Made by a program: the position numbers and the translations under genes
The notes under the pieces: generated by a model
The model's database searches: none
What the model was told of the DNA's origin: nothing
What the model saw: the letters and a program-made list of their open reading frames with translations, nothing else
Shown: one piece after another, positions 1-6,475 of the stretch
Layout: every line of letters begins with the position of its first letter
How positions within the stretch are numbered: position 1 is the first letter of the stretch
Source of the DNA: an uncultured Collinsella sp.
GTDB taxonomy: Bacteria; Actinomycetota; Coriobacteriia; Coriobacteriales; Coriobacteriaceae
Direction: 5' to 3'
DNA length: 10,035 nucleotides
Assembly: GCA_958453935.1 (NCBI GenBank)
Contig: CAUDZT010000075.1
Coordinates: forward strand, 1-10,035

Positions 1-1406
1 CCCTCGCGCTTGGCCCACTTGCGGCGCAGACGGGCATTCTTGCGCAGGCGGTTGGCGAACTGCCCGGACTCGGGGATGAGCACGGGCAGCGGCTTGCCGT
101 CGCCCAGGTCGAGCATGGCGGCGGGCTCGGACATGGGGGAAGCGGTGGCTTCGTCTTGGGCATCCGCGGTCTGCTCCTCGGCATCTGCGCTGGTCGCAGC
201 TTCGAATGTCGCGGCGGCGTGGTCGAGCGAGGGCCAAACCTCAATAGCCGCCTCCTCGTTATTGGGCATGACGGCGATGGAGCGCGCAGGCTCGGCATGG
301 AGCGCGCGGGCCATAAGGCCGTCGCGGGTGAGGGCGGCGACCGGCGCGGCGGTAAGCTCGGGCGCGCGACGCAGCTCGCCGACCAGCGTCATGGCGTCGT
401 GCATGAGCGAAAGCGGAGTTTCGGTGGTGTCTGCGACCACGGCGGCGCCGGCGACAGCGCCCGCATGGTCCAGCACGGTGGCGGGCTTGGCGGCGCAAAA
501 ATCGACAAAGCGCTTGTAACCGGCGCACTTGGCCATGCGCTCGGCGGTCTTGCGGGCGGCAGGGTCAATGTCCACGGCGACGATGCGTGCCTGGCGCTCG
601 CGCGCTGCCGCCTCGCGCTCGCGTGCCTCGGCAAGCAACTGCTCCCATAGGGCGGCATCGTGCAGCTGCCAGCCCTCAAAGCCCCAGCGCTCGCGTGCGG
701 CGCCCGGGGCGCGGTCGGTCAGGATGTTCACGGCCTCCAGCAGCAGGCCGCCGCCGGCGCACGAGGCGTCGATCAGCGTAGGTAGGGCCTCGTTTTCGTA
801 GTCGTCGGCCGTCAGCTCGCGCTCGCACAGCGCGGTCCAGCCGACCTGCGCCAACACCAGGGCGGCGTAGTCGGGGCGTAGCACGTGCGCGCCCTCGCCG
901 GCGCGAGTCGCGGCGGGCGGCAGGCGCTTGAACAGCGGGTCGCCCGAAAGGTCCAGGCTTATGCTCGCACGGCGCTGGCGTAGCGAAAGCAGCAGGTGGA
1001 CATCGGGGTCGGCAGCATCGACATCGGCGCGACGGCCTGTGGTCTCGGCCAGGCGATCGCACAATGCGTCCTTGGCGCGCAGGGCAGAGAAGCGCGTGTT
1101 GCGCAGCTGCTCGGTCACACCACGGGCAGTGATGGCAATGGTGGCGCCGCAGCGGACGATGTTTTCCCAGGCAATGTCGTAAACGGCATCGTACAGCTCG
1201 TCGGCATCCTGTGCCTCAAAGCGTCCGAGCACCACAAACACGCGGCTGGCCAGGCGCGACCACAGACAGGCGCGGTAGCCTTCTTCGAGCTCGCCCTCAA
1301 ACGTAGCGCGGCCCTTCAGGCGACGGACATGCGAAAGCCCGAGCCACTTGAGCTCGTCGGCGAGTGCGGATTCAAAGCCCTCGGGGCAGCTTGCATAAAA
1401 TTCCAT
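1..1406 (-). CDS. rlmKL: Fused 23S rRNA methyltransferase RlmKL, partial (3' end beyond window)
   Basis: 468 codons are open from an ATG at 1404-1406 to the window edge, so the C-terminal RlmK part is missing. An AGAGAGG ribosome binding site lies just upstream on the minus strand. Domains: N-terminal ferredoxin-like/THUMP region (about residues 1-155), RlmL-type SAM methyltransferase (about 160-390), an acidic Ala-rich linker (about 395-445), then the RlmK entry motif NRLRKN near residue 452. In E. coli RlmKL the same order makes m2G2445 (RlmL) and m7G2069 (RlmK) in 23S rRNA. Residues 228-250 (TDRAPG, RWGF.GW..HD) match E. coli RlmL closely. Oddity: the glycine-rich SAM motif DPMCGSGT is DASCAGGG here (residues 213-220), and the catalytic NPPYG is replaced by DTTET (326-330), so the RlmL half may not be catalytic. 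The family is clear by hand comparison with E. coli RlmKL; activity is uncertain. Confidence 0.88.
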   Translation of the reverse strand, partial: MEFYASCPEGFESALADELKWLGLSHVRRLKGRATFEGELEEGYRACLWSRLASRVFVVLGRFEAQDADELYDAVYDIAWENIVRCGATIAITARGVTEQLRNTRFSALRAKDALCDRLAETTGRRADVDAADPDVHLLLSLRQRRASISLDLSGDPLFKRLPPAATRAGEGAHVLRPDYAALVLAQVGWTALCERELTADDYENEALPTLIDASCAGGGLLLEAVNILTDRAPGAARERWGFEGWQLHDAALWEQLLAEAREREAAARERQARIVAVDIDPAARKTAERMAKCAGYKRFVDFCAAKPATVLDHAGAVAGAAVVADTTETPLSLMHDAMTLVGELRRAPELTAAPVAALTRDGLMARALHAEPARSIAVMPNNEEAAIEVWPSLDHAAATFEAATSADAEEQTADAQDEATASPMSEPAAMLDLGDGKPLPVLIPESGQFANRLRKNARLRRKWAKRE

Positions 1407-1481
1407 GGGTGACCTCTCTGGTTGCGTCGCTCCATTATATGATGGATGCTTCGTTTGCCATCGACCTCGAAAGGAACCCAT
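1407..1481. promoter_or_regulatory. Divergent promoter region between rlmKL and the HAD gene
   Basis: This 75-bp gap separates two divergent genes, so it must hold both start signals. On the minus strand a perfect TATAAT (1434-1439) could be the -10 box of rlmKL, although no good -35 is visible. On the plus strand the overlapping TATGAT (1438-1443) could be the -10 of the HAD gene, again without a convincing -35. The two -10 boxes overlap, which would make transcription mutually exclusive. The plus-strand ribosome binding site AAAGGA sits at about 1470-1475. Promoter calls rest on the -10 match alone. Confidence 0.4.
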
Positions 1482-2309
1482 ATGATTGATGCGTGCCCCG
1501 ATTCCGCTGTGCTCTTTTTTGACGTGGACGGCACGCTGACGTCGTTCGACCCCGACGATATGACCGATAAGGACTTCAATGCAATCCATCCGTCGAAGGC
1601 TGTTGTCGATGCATTTGGTCGTCTGCGCAATGCGGGTCACCAGGCATTTATCTGCACGGGCCGTCCCTTGTGGCTGGTTGCCGATGGCCTGCGTGCGCTG
1701 AACCCGGCGGGAATCGTTGCCATGGCGGGCGCCACGCTCGAGGTCGAGGGACGCGTGGTGCACGAGGATTGCATTGACGAAGACATTGTTGAGGAGCTCG
1801 CGCGCCGCATTACTGTGGCGGGCGGCGAGGCGTTGTTCGAGACGAACGGTGCCACCTATTCACTTGAGCCAGTTGGTGTCGAACAGTCATTTCTGCTAGG
1901 CGCCGGCGTGGTGCATGGCGTTGATCAGATGCGCGTCGATGGCCGCTTGCACGTAGGCAAGGTGTGCATTAACGCGTGCAACCTGGCTCGCGTAGCCAAC
2001 GATGACGGCTTTATCGATCGCAACTTTGAGCTGTGCAATACTGGCGGTCAGAACCGCGAGCTGAGTCCCAAGGGCATCGACAAGGGCGTGGGCGTGGCGC
2101 GAGCGCTGGAATACCTAGGTCGCACCGGCAACGCGCGCACCTTTGGCTTTGGCGATTCCGGCAACGATCTGGGTATGCTCGCCGCTGTCGAGACGGCTGT
2201 CGCCATGGGCAACGCCATGCCCGAGGTCAAGGCGCTCGCCGACTACGTGACCGACGATGTCGCACACGACGGTACCGTCACAGCGATGCAGCATTTTGGG
2301 TTGATTTAA
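1482..2309 (+). CDS. HAD superfamily phosphatase, Cof-type subfamily IIB
   Basis: 275 aa. The start is taken at the ATG at 1482, which follows AAAGGA by about 7 nt; an in-frame ATG at 1446 lacks such a site and would sit on the promoter. All HAD motifs are visible: motif I FFDVDGTL with nucleophile D14 and acid D16, motif II CTGRP (T59), motif III lysine in the SPKGIDKG stretch (K201), and motif IV GDSGND (224-229) binding Mg2+. The long insert between motifs II and III is the C2B cap of subfamily IIB (Cof/YidA/YbiV). These are cytosolic phosphatases of sugar phosphates or related metabolites; the exact substrate cannot be read from sequence. It is monocistronic, divergent from rlmKL and convergent with the deoR-type gene, sharing a terminator with it. 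Proximity to the PTS locus makes a sugar phosphate plausible but unproven. Confidence 0.9.
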   Translation: MIDACPDSAVLFFDVDGTLTSFDPDDMTDKDFNAIHPSKAVVDAFGRLRNAGHQAFICTGRPLWLVADGLRALNPAGIVAMAGATLEVEGRVVHEDCIDEDIVEELARRITVAGGEALFETNGATYSLEPVGVEQSFLLGAGVVHGVDQMRVDGRLHVGKVCINACNLARVANDDGFIDRNFELCNTGGQNRELSPKGIDKGVGVARALEYLGRTGNARTFGFGDSGNDLGMLAAVETAVAMGNAMPEVKALADYVTDDVAHDGTVTAMQHFGLI

Positions 2310-2310
2310 T

Positions 2311-2351
2311 AAATGGCCGGGTCGCCCGCAGTGGGGGCGACCCGGCCATTT
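2311..2351. terminator. Bidirectional intrinsic terminator, HAD gene / DeoR gene
   Basis: Perfect 17-bp inverted repeat: arms 2311-2327 and 2335-2351 around a 7-nt loop. The GC-rich core (GGCCGGGTCGCCC) is capped by AAAT/ATTT, so a U-run is formed in either direction, which suits two convergent genes. It begins 2 nt after the HAD stop and ends 3 nt before the deoR-type stop. Confidence 0.85.
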
Positions 2352-2354
2352 GAG

Positions 2355-3146
2355 CTATTTTGCAATATAGAGCTTGGGATGACTGCGACTGCTCTCGATC
2401 GCCGCCGTCATGATGCCCTCGTCGTCTCCATCAACGATGATGCCGTCGAGGTCATCGATCTGCGCGGACTGATAAAAACTGGTTTTGTTGAACTTTCCCT
2501 GGTCAACCATCATGTAGCCCTGGTTTGAGTTGGTAAGGTACATATGCTTGATCATGGCCGAGAAGTCGTGCTCGACGGTAAAGCCGTGGTCGGGGTGGAA
2601 TCCGTCGGCACTGACAAACGCCTTGTCGGCATGTAGTTTGCTCATGCAGTCGAGCGTTAGTGCGCCCGCGAGATAGAGGTGGCCCTTGCGCACGGAGCCG
2701 CCCAGCAGCACTACCGAAGCATTGGGGAGATTGAAGCTGGCGTAGTTCGCGATTGCAAGATCGCCGGTGATAATGGTGATCTCACGCTTGTCCATGAGGG
2801 CCTTAGCGAAGTAAAAGCCTGTGGTGCCGATATCAATTACCAGAACATCGCCATCATCAACAAGAGTTGCTGCGGTTGCGGCGATGGCTTCCTTGGCCTC
2901 GACTTGGACATTGATGCGCTCCTCGGGATACGAGATTGCGTTGGAGCGAGAAAGCGATACCGCTCCGCCGCGTACGCGACGCAGCTTGCCTTCGGATTCC
3001 AGCGAGATGAGGTCGTGTCGTGCGGTGACTTCCGAAACCGAAAAACGGCGAACGATGTCGGATACCGAGATATTTGGCTTTTCGGCCAGCCAATTCATGA
3101 TAAATCGCTGACGCTCGGCCGGTGAAAGGTCTGAAGTAGATGCCAT
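2355..3146 (-). CDS. DeoR-family transcriptional repressor, sugar-phosphate responsive
   Basis: 263 aa. The start is at ATG 3144-3146 because AAGGAG lies 6 nt upstream; a longer in-frame reading up to 3293 would run through the promoter and has no ribosome site. The N-terminus carries the DeoR-type winged helix-turn-helix (about 26-62: ISVSDIVRRF, then TARHDLISLE and a GKLRRVRGGAV wing). The C-terminal DeoRC sensor domain (about 78-250) shows DIGTTG (105-110), LLGGSV and KAFVSADGF, the usual sugar-phosphate pocket elements. Family members repress sugar operons and are released by a phosphorylated intermediate; UlaR and GlpR are relatives. It is divergent from the transaldolase-PTS operon, whose promoter holds repeated TCGA-core boxes, so it very likely regulates that operon and itself. 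The inducer is unknown. Confidence 0.92.
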   Translation of the reverse strand: MASTSDLSPAERQRFIMNWLAEKPNISVSDIVRRFSVSEVTARHDLISLESEGKLRRVRGGAVSLSRSNAISYPEERINVQVEAKEAIAATAATLVDDGDVLVIDIGTTGFYFAKALMDKREITIITGDLAIANYASFNLPNASVVLLGGSVRKGHLYLAGALTLDCMSKLHADKAFVSADGFHPDHGFTVEHDFSAMIKHMYLTNSNQGYMMVDQGKFNKTSFYQSAQIDDLDGIIVDGDDEGIMTAAIESSRSHPKLYIAK

Positions 3147-3183
3147 ATGCCGCTCCTTTTGAACAAAAGGTAAAAGATGCGCC

Positions 3184-3237
3184 TTTCGTAATCGAAATAT
3201 AACGTATCGATATGAAAAGAACAAGGCAAATTCGAAT
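3184..3237 (-). promoter_or_regulatory. deoR-type gene promoter with three TCGA/TTCG palindromes (candidate autoregulation)
   Basis: On the minus strand TTGTTC (3219-3224) and TATATT (3196-3201) form a -35/-10 pair with a 17-nt spacer. Three palindromes overlap it: TTTCG-TAAT-CGAAA (3184-3197, perfect arms, just downstream of and overlapping the -10), TATCGATA (3205-3212, within the spacer) and ATTCGAAT (3230-3237, just upstream of the -35). TTCG/TCGA cores are common in DeoR-family operators such as those of GlpR. The positions suggest autorepression, which is an inference. Confidence 0.55.
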
Positions 3238-3378
3238 GAATCAAAAGAACGGAATGGCATGTCACAAATGCATGCGTAGCAGATAGTTCGCACGTAAACG
3301 GGCTATAAAGAGTCTCATTCTGAAGGTGCCGCCCAAAAGAAGTACGTTCACGCCCGATATTCGACCGTTCACGGAAAG

Positions 3379-3466
3379 TTGACAATTGAGCTTTCGATAG
3401 CTTTTGAAATGGTTTATAAAAGAAAACCGAAAAGCTTTTGAAACAAAGAAGAAGGCTTTCGATAGC
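3379..3466 (+). promoter_or_regulatory. Promoter and operator array for the transaldolase-PTS operon
   Basis: A perfect -35 TTGACA lies at 3379-3384; a -10 at the ideal distance is weak (TTTTGA, 3402-3407), while TATAAA (3415-3420) pairs with TTTCGA (3392-3397) at 17 nt. Over these boxes lie two kinds of repeated element: GCTTTCGATAGC at 3390-3401 and 3455-3466 (an imperfect palindrome around TCGA) and GCTTTTGAAA at 3400-3409 and 3434-3443. Starts are 10, 34 and 21 nt apart, so the first pair and the last pair are about one and two helical turns apart. These are the best candidates for DeoR binding sites; the RBS AGAAAGGA follows at 3481-3488. The remainder of the 3238-3378 stretch holds no gene I can support. 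Confidence 0.55.
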
Positions 3467-3494
3467 AATAGTGTTAGATGAGAAAGGACCGAAC

Positions 3495-4205
3495 ATGGCG
3501 ATCAAGGTGTTTGCCGACGGCGCTAACCTCGAGGGTATGCTTGACATGCATGACAATGGCAACGTTCAGGGCTTCACGACCAATCCTTCCCTTATGAAGG
3601 CCGGCGGCGTGACCGACTACCGCGCTTTTGCCAAGACGGTTCTTGAGCACATTACTGATGTGTCGGTCTCTTTTGAGGTATTCGCCGACGACGAGGCGGG
3701 TATGGAAGCCGAGGCTCGCGAGATCGCAACCTGGGCAGACAACGTCTACGTTAAGATCCCGGCGCTCAACACCAAGGGTGAGTCCACTGCCGCGCTGGTC
3801 AAGCGCCTTTCTGCCGACGGCATCAAGGTGAATGTCACCACTATCTTCACGCCCGAGCAGGTCGACGAGTTTGTCGATGCCGTCTCTGCTGAGACCCCCT
3901 CTATTCTGTCCATCTTTGCCGGTCGCATTGCCGATACCGGCGTCGATCCGCTGCCCCTCATGGCGGAGTCCGTAAAGAAGGCTGCCGTTAAGCCTGCTGC
4001 CGAGGTTCTCTGGGCGTCTACGCGCGAGGTCCTCAATATCTTCCAGGCGGAGTCCGTTGGCTGTCAGATCATTACGGTTCCCAATGCCCTTCTTGCCAAG
4101 CGCAAGAATTTCGGGAAAGATTTGCTTGAGTACTCGCTTGATACGGTCAAGGGCTTTGCCCGCGACATTCAGGCGCTTGGTTTTCATATCCTGCCCGAGG
4201 AGTAG
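3495..4205 (+). CDS. Transaldolase, TalC/Fsa-like small subfamily (copy 1)
   Basis: 236 aa; start ATG 3495 follows AGAAAGGA, and an in-frame earlier ATG at 3438 lies within the operator array. A TIM-barrel class I aldolase: D8 in FADGAN, the GFTTNPSLM loop (26-34), E61 in SFEV, Schiff-base lysine K87 in VYVKIP, NVTTIF (113-118), F141 and R144 in IFAGRI. By hand alignment, E61 and F141 correspond to E96 and F178 of E. coli TalB, where FsaA has Gln59 and Tyr131, so transaldolase activity (sedoheptulose-7-P + glyceraldehyde-3-P to erythrose-4-P + fructose-6-P) is more likely than free fructose-6-P aldolase activity. It is the first gene of the PTS operon, 9 nt before the IIA gene. A paralogue lies at 6800-7504. 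Automated annotation may call it fructose-6-phosphate aldolase. Confidence 0.92.
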   Translation: MAIKVFADGANLEGMLDMHDNGNVQGFTTNPSLMKAGGVTDYRAFAKTVLEHITDVSVSFEVFADDEAGMEAEAREIATWADNVYVKIPALNTKGESTAALVKRLSADGIKVNVTTIFTPEQVDEFVDAVSAETPSILSIFAGRIADTGVDPLPLMAESVKKAAVKPAAEVLWASTREVLNIFQAESVGCQIITVPNALLAKRKNFGKDLLEYSLDTVKGFARDIQALGFHILPEE

Positions 4206-4214
4206 GGGACGAGC

Positions 4215-4661
4215 ATGCTGACCGATCTTCTTAAGCCCGAGCTTGTTGCCTGCCACGTCGAGGCCTCCGATTGGGAGGAAGCGATCAGGGCATGCGGTAA
4301 GTTGCTCGTAGGCGCTGGCAAATGCGACCAGAGCTATGTTGACGCCATGATTTCATCGGTTCACAAATTCGGCCCCTATATGGTCTTGGAAGAGGGCATC
4401 GCCATGCCCCACGCTCAGGCAGATGGCAATGTGAGTGAAGCGGGAATCTGTATCGTCACGCTTGACCCAGCCGTTGCGTTTGGACACGAGGATTTCGATC
4501 CGGTTCACGTGCTCGTGGGTATTTGCGCACCCGACCCCAAGGCTCATCTTGGCTGCTTGGCGGAGCTTTCGCAGATGTTCGAGGACGAGGACTGCGTTGC
4601 CAAGCTCAGCGCATGCGATACGCCCGAGCAGGTTTTGGAGACCATGCGTTCATTCTTTTAG
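4215..4661 (+). CDS. ulaC: PTS IIA subunit, ascorbate family (UlaC-like)
   Basis: 148 aa, close to E. coli UlaC (154). It takes a phosphoryl group from HPr and passes it to the IIB protein, in the cytosol. The phosphorylated histidine is H66 in EEGIAMPHAQ, matching the GLAMPH motif of UlaC; the GPYMVL stretch before it and FGHEDFDPV after it also match UlaC by eye. It is a stand-alone protein rather than a fusion. The start ATG 4215 lies 9 nt after the transaldolase stop, with GTAGGGGAC as ribosome site partly overlapping that stop, so the two genes are tightly co-transcribed. The symbol denotes family only; the substrate is decided by the IIC partner and is not known to be ascorbate. Confidence 0.9.
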   Translation: MLTDLLKPELVACHVEASDWEEAIRACGKLLVGAGKCDQSYVDAMISSVHKFGPYMVLEEGIAMPHAQADGNVSEAGICIVTLDPAVAFGHEDFDPVHVLVGICAPDPKAHLGCLAELSQMFEDEDCVAKLSACDTPEQVLETMRSFF

Positions 4662-4673
4662 GCCTTAATGGCA

Positions 4674-4712
4674 CGGCGATGCGTCGCCGCTTTTGGATAG
4701 ACGGAAAACCGT
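4674..4712 (+). other. Two small hairpins in the IIA-IIB gap
   Basis: The 75-nt gap 4662-4736 holds CGGCGA-TGCG-TCGCCG (4674-4689) followed by C and four T, and then ACGG-AAAA-CCGT (4701-4712). The first resembles a weak terminator or attenuator but has only a 6-bp stem. They may set the IIA to IIB ratio or be processing sites. IIB has its own strong ribosome site (GAGAGGAAGG, 4722-4731). Confidence 0.35.
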
Positions 4713-4736
4713 CACGTGTAGGAGAGGAAGGTTGCC

Positions 4737-5012
4737 ATGCATATCATCACCGTATGCGGAAACGGCATCGGGTCCAGCCTGATGCTCGCTGGCAAAGTCG
4801 AGGAGCTTTGCGAGGAGGAGGGCATCAAGGCCGACGTTGAGTCTATGGACCTGAACGGTGCTTCTTCCGCAAATCCGGATCTGTTCATCACCGTTAAAGA
4901 ACTCGCCCCCGAGCTCCACGGCAACGTTGTGATCGTTCGCAGCTATGTGAACAAGAAGAAGATCCGCGAAGACGCCCTCGAGGCAATCAAGGCGGCCGCC
5001 GCTAACGCCTAA
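4737..5012 (+). CDS. ulaB: PTS IIB subunit, ascorbate family (UlaB-like)
   Basis: 91 aa, against about 100 for E. coli UlaB. A small cytosolic Rossmann-like protein that receives phosphate from IIA on a cysteine and hands it to the sugar bound in IIC. The phosphocysteine is C7 in ITVCGNGIGSS, the P-loop typical of the galactitol/ascorbate IIB group. The ATG at 4737 follows GAGAGGAAGG with a 5-nt gap. The rest (a SANPDLFIT stretch and an HGNVVIVRSYVN strand) fits the fold. It sits between IIA and IIC in the same operon, and it is separate rather than fused. The C-terminus is Ala-rich and ends cleanly. Family assignment is firm, substrate open. Confidence 0.9.
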   Translation: MHIITVCGNGIGSSLMLAGKVEELCEEEGIKADVESMDLNGASSANPDLFITVKELAPELHGNVVIVRSYVNKKKIREDALEAIKAAAANA

Positions 5013-5026
5013 AGCGGCACAAAAAA

Positions 5027-5059
5027 GGGCGGTTCCCTGTGGAAGAGGGAAACGCGCCC
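5027..5059 (+). other. Stem-loop in the IIB-IIC gap
   Basis: In the 71-nt gap 5013-5083, GGGCG (5027-5031) pairs with CGCCC (5055-5059) and TTCCCT (5033-5038) pairs with AGGGAA (5046-5051), giving an 11-bp interrupted stem with a 7-nt loop. No T-run follows, so it is not a terminator. A run of six A precedes it. It could protect or process the mRNA between the soluble and membrane subunits. Confidence 0.5.
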
Positions 5060-5083
5060 ACGTTAGAGAGAAAGGAAGCGCAG

Positions 5084-6475
5084 ATGCAAGCCATCCTTCC
5101 CATACTTGAGTTTATCCAATCGATTCTGACCAAGCCAGCGTGGATTATGGGTCTATTTGCCTTTGTGGGCCTTGTCGCGCTTAAGCGTCCTGCCCACAAG
5201 GTGATGACGGGCACCCTGAAGCCCATTCTTGGTTACATCATGCTGTCCGCCGGCGCCGCTGTTGTTCAGGAGAACCTTGCTCCGCTGGGTACCTTCATCG
5301 AGACCGGTTTCCACATCACCGGCGTCGTGCCCAACAACGAGGTCGTCGTTTCGATGGCTCAGAGCGTCCTCGGCGTTCAGACCATGATGATCCTGATTCT
5401 CGGCTATGTCGTGAACATTATCATTGCCCGCTTTACCAAGTTTAAGTACATCTTCCTGACGGGCCATCACAGCATGTTTATGGCCTGCCTGCTGTCTGCC
5501 GTTCTGCAGGCATCTGGCTTCCAGGATGTCCAGCTTGTCATCGTGGGCGGCATGTTCCTGGGCCTCGTGAGCGCTATGCTTCCCGCCGTTGGTCAGCGTT
5601 TCACCGAGAAGGTTACCGATGGCGATGAAATCGCCATGGGCCACTTCGGTTCACTCGCCTATTACATCTCCGCTGCAGTCGGTACGCTTTTTGCTAAGGA
5701 CGCCGAGGAGAACAGCACCGAGAAGATCGAGGTTCCCGAGAAGTTCGCCTCCCTGCGCGACACTACCATCTCCACGGCTCTTACCATGGCCTTCTTCTAC
5801 CTGGTTACCGCTTTCGCCGCTTACATCGCAGATCCTGCGGTCGTTACCAAGACCGCTGGCGGCGACAACGTGATTGTCTATGCTCTGACCTGTGCCCTGT
5901 CCTTTGCCGTTGGTGTCACCATCGTCTATAACGGCGTTCGTATGATCCTTGCCGACCTGGTCCCGGCTTTCCAGGGCATCTCCAACAAGCTGATCCCCGG
6001 TGCCATCCCCGCCGTCGACTGCGCCGTCTTCTTCCCCTATGCTCCCACCGCCGTCATCCTCGGCTTTGTCGCTTCCTTTATCGGTGGCGTGGTCGGTATG
6101 TTCATCGTGGGCGCTACCCTGGGCATCTTCATCATCCCGGGCATGGTTCCTCACTTCTTCTGCGGTGCTACCGCGGGCATCTACGGCAATGCTACCGGCG
6201 GTCGCAAGGGCGCAGCTCTTGGCGCTTTCGTCAACGGCCTGCTCATCACCTTTGCCCCGGCCCTGCTCCTGCCCGTTCTTGACGTCTTTGGCTTCAAGAA
6301 CACTACGTTCGGCGACTTTGATTTCTCCGTCATTGGCATTACGCTTGGCCGTGCTGCCGAGGCCTTCGGTACCACCGGTGTCTACGCGATTCTTGCTGTC
6401 CTTCTGATCGTCGCCTTCGTCCCCAACTTCATCCACACCAAGGGTGCTGTGATCAATCACGTTGAGGAAGAGTAA
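5084..6475 (+). CDS. ulaA: PTS IIC permease, ascorbate family (UlaA/SgaT-like)
   Basis: 463 aa, like E. coli UlaA (465). The ATG at 5084 is chosen because AAAGGA lies 7 nt before it; a GTG at 5039 in frame would start inside the stem-loop. A polytopic inner-membrane protein, with roughly ten or more hydrophobic segments spread over 20-450, that moves the sugar while IIB phosphorylates it. Blocks shared with UlaA by eye: GTLKPILGY (43-51), LTGHH (125-129), KVTDG...MGH (176-187), FQGISNKLIPGA (296-307), VDCA (311-314), IIPGMVPHFF (350-359). H128, H187 and D312 match UlaA ligand residues H135, H194 and D314, but Q139 and Q195 of UlaA appear as Met (or Phe) and F188, and S59 as A58. The pocket therefore probably accepts something other than ascorbate. 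Last gene of the operon, closed by the terminator at 6533. Confidence 0.92.
   Translation: MQAILPILEFIQSILTKPAWIMGLFAFVGLVALKRPAHKVMTGTLKPILGYIMLSAGAAVVQENLAPLGTFIETGFHITGVVPNNEVVVSMAQSVLGVQTMMILILGYVVNIIIARFTKFKYIFLTGHHSMFMACLLSAVLQASGFQDVQLVIVGGMFLGLVSAMLPAVGQRFTEKVTDGDEIAMGHFGSLAYYISAAVGTLFAKDAEENSTEKIEVPEKFASLRDTTISTALTMAFFYLVTAFAAYIADPAVVTKTAGGDNVIVYALTCALSFAVGVTIVYNGVRMILADLVPAFQGISNKLIPGAIPAVDCAVFFPYAPTAVILGFVASFIGGVVGMFIVGATLGIFIIPGMVPHFFCGATAGIYGNATGGRKGAALGAFVNGLLITFAPALLLPVLDVFGFKNTTFGDFDFSVIGITLGRAAEAFGTTGVYAILAVLLIVAFVPNFIHTKGAVINHVEEE

Noticed and set aside
10..650. Plus-strand frames of 164-169 codons over rlmKL
   Set aside because: Ala/Ser- or Gly/Arg-rich antisense frames; the minus-strand RlmKL reading matches a known family over its whole length.
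3147..3293. N-terminal extension of the DeoR-type protein by 49 residues
   Set aside because: It would cover the promoter boxes and palindromes and encode a non-homologous Phe/Arg-rich leader, while ATG at 3146 has AAGGAG.
3345..3373. GTTCACG direct repeat upstream of the transaldolase-PTS promoter
   Set aside because: Only 7-8 bp in two copies, not palindromic and not placed on promoter elements; within chance expectation.
5039..5083. GTG start extending the IIC protein by 15 residues
   Set aside because: It sits in the loop of the intergenic stem-loop, lacks a ribosome site, and the ATG at 5084 has AAAGGA at good spacing and fits the UlaA length.
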